A stretch of 6,530 bases of DNA from Bacteroidota bacterium. GTDB lineage: Bacteria; Bacteroidota; Bacteroidia; Flavobacteriales; Flavobacteriaceae. Below the pieces are notes generated by a model, which worked only from the letters and a program-made list of their open reading frames with translations, searched no databases and was not told where the DNA came from. The position numbers and the translations under genes are program-made. Position 1 is the stretch's first letter; each line of letters begins with the position of its first letter. The stretch is taken from the NCBI GenBank assembly GCA_023393485.1, contig JAEWLD010000252.1:1-6530 (forward strand). Direction: 5' to 3'. Below are positions 5,950-6,530 of this stretch, piece by piece.

Positions 5950-6312
5950 ATGAAACGCTATTCAATCTTGTTCGCCGTGGCATTGGCTTTTGGCTGTAAT
6001 GGTAAAACCGACGAAAAGAAAGAAGCCAACGAAACCGCTTCTGCCGAAAAGAACGTCAAAGTCTATGTGTCAGCCAAAGGTGAAATTACTGCCAACGGCA
6101 AAAAAATCACCATCGAAAATCTCGACGGCGAATTTGCGCAATTGGCCAAAGACAGCGGGATCGTTTACTATTCACGTGCTAATGCCGCAGATGACGGCCC
6201 GGTTGAATCGATGCAAGTAATTGAACTCGTCATGAAAAACAACCTGCCCGTAAAATTTTACCACGACAGTACTTTTACCAAAGCGGTTGACCCGAGTGGT
6301 CAGGCGCAATAA
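5950..6312 (+). CDS. Small lipoprotein with ExbD/TolR-like periplasmic domain
   Basis: This 120-residue protein starts with MKRYSILFAVALAFGC, a short lipoprotein signal with C16 as the lipidation site (lipobox AFGC). A charged Lys/Glu/Thr-rich linker follows (17-35). Residues 36-111 read VKVYVSAKGEITANGKKITI, then a helix ENLDGEFAQLA, a strand IVYYSRA and a final helix VESMQVIELVMKNN leading to VKFYHD. That order and spacing resemble the periplasmic beta-alpha domain of ExbD/TolR, where a dG-i-nGk-v hairpin precedes the helix. Unlike ExbD it lacks the N-terminal transmembrane helix with the proton-channel Asp and is apparently lipid-anchored. It follows kmo by 9 nt and is probably cotranscribed, but no functional link to kynurenine metabolism is apparent. 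The coding call is strong; the fold assignment is from pattern recognition only. Confidence 0.8.
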   Translation: MKRYSILFAVALAFGCNGKTDEKKEANETASAEKNVKVYVSAKGEITANGKKITIENLDGEFAQLAKDSGIVYYSRANAADDGPVESMQVIELVMKNNLPVKFYHDSTFTKAVDPSGQAQ

Positions 6313-6530
6313 TCAGTTGTCGACTTTTTTGGTCACCGGCTTGATCAATACGCGCAACGTGCTGTCGTTATTGAAATAGCTGTAAACCCACGTGATAAAA
6401 ATGATGATTTTGTTCTTGACACTCAAAATCAGCATCAGGTGCACGAACATCCAGGTCAGCCATGCGAGCCTTCCGTGGAAATGGAATTTGGGCAGATCGA
6501 CGACTGCTTTTCGTTTGCCGATTGTGGCCA
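6313..6530 (-). CDS. ndh: Type II NADH dehydrogenase (NDH-2), C-terminal fragment (continues beyond window)
   Basis: On the minus strand the frame is open from the window edge to a TGA at 6315-6313, giving 71 residues with no start in the window. The visible sequence begins ATIGKRKAVVDLPKFHFHGR and continues through LAWLTWMFVHLMLIL, SVKNKIIIFITWVYSYF and LRVLIKPV. This matches the membrane-associating C-terminus of single-subunit, FAD-dependent NADH:quinone oxidoreductases, where the A-IG...AVVDL segment precedes hydrophobic amphipathic helices. The family oxidises NADH at the cytoplasmic face of the inner membrane without pumping protons. It is transcribed towards the kyn operon, and its stop codon directly touches the lipoprotein stop at 6310-6312 without any spacer. 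Confidence 0.85.
   Translation of the reverse strand, partial: ATIGKRKAVVDLPKFHFHGRLAWLTWMFVHLMLILSVKNKIIIFITWVYSYFNNDSTLRVLIKPVTKKVDN

Noticed and set aside
6288..6330. TGACC-CGAGT-GGTCA hairpin with a downstream T-run as a terminator
   Set aside because: The stem is only 5 bp and lies inside the lipoprotein coding sequence. The T-run at 6325-6330 is more than 20 nt from the stem, so it does not fit an intrinsic terminator.

Overview
The window looks like a chromosomal fragment of a Bacteroidota bacterium, most likely a flavobacterium. The QueA, kynurenine-pathway and NDH-2 proteins read like flavobacterial family members. Start codons sit behind A/T-rich leaders rather than Shine-Dalgarno sequences, and the clearest promoter fits the Bacteroidota TTG / TAnnTTTG pattern. 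Base composition looks more GC-rich than a typical Flavobacterium, so a higher-GC relative is possible. The taxonomy is inference.

Layout. (1) 1-687: the 3' two-thirds of queA (tRNA queuosine synthesis), closed by a good intrinsic terminator at 726-756. (2) 757-950: a non-coding stretch with a 25-bp tandem duplication and a cluster of inverted repeats. (3) 951-1762, minus strand: a two-gene operon of an ArsR-type repressor and an SRPBCC/AHSA1-like protein, joined by an ATGA overlap. Its promoter (1787-1815) is embedded in a cluster of GTTGC inverted repeats that looks like an autoregulatory operator. (4) 1816-2115: an AT-rich intergenic region with small hairpins and a plausible promoter for the next operon. 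(5) 2116-6312, plus strand: kynureninase, an arginase/agmatinase-superfamily hydrolase, kynurenine 3-monooxygenase, and a small lipoprotein with an ExbD/TolR-like domain. The last three genes are 7-9 nt apart. (6) 6313-6530, minus strand: the C-terminal end of a type II NADH dehydrogenase, whose stop codon directly abuts the lipoprotein stop codon.

Working together: kynurenine 3-monooxygenase makes 3-hydroxykynurenine, and kynureninase cleaves it to 3-hydroxyanthranilate plus alanine. These are the middle steps of the tryptophan-to-quinolinate (de novo NAD) route or of tryptophan catabolism. Tryptophan 2,3-dioxygenase, kynurenine formamidase and 3-hydroxyanthranilate dioxygenase are not in this window. 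The ureohydrolase between the two kynurenine genes has no obvious role in the textbook pathway and is the most interesting metabolic question here. The best regulatory signal is the GTTGC operator. A third pattern is a pair of degenerate 7-bp-period tandem repeats in two separate intergenic spacers that share a CAA-based heptamer.
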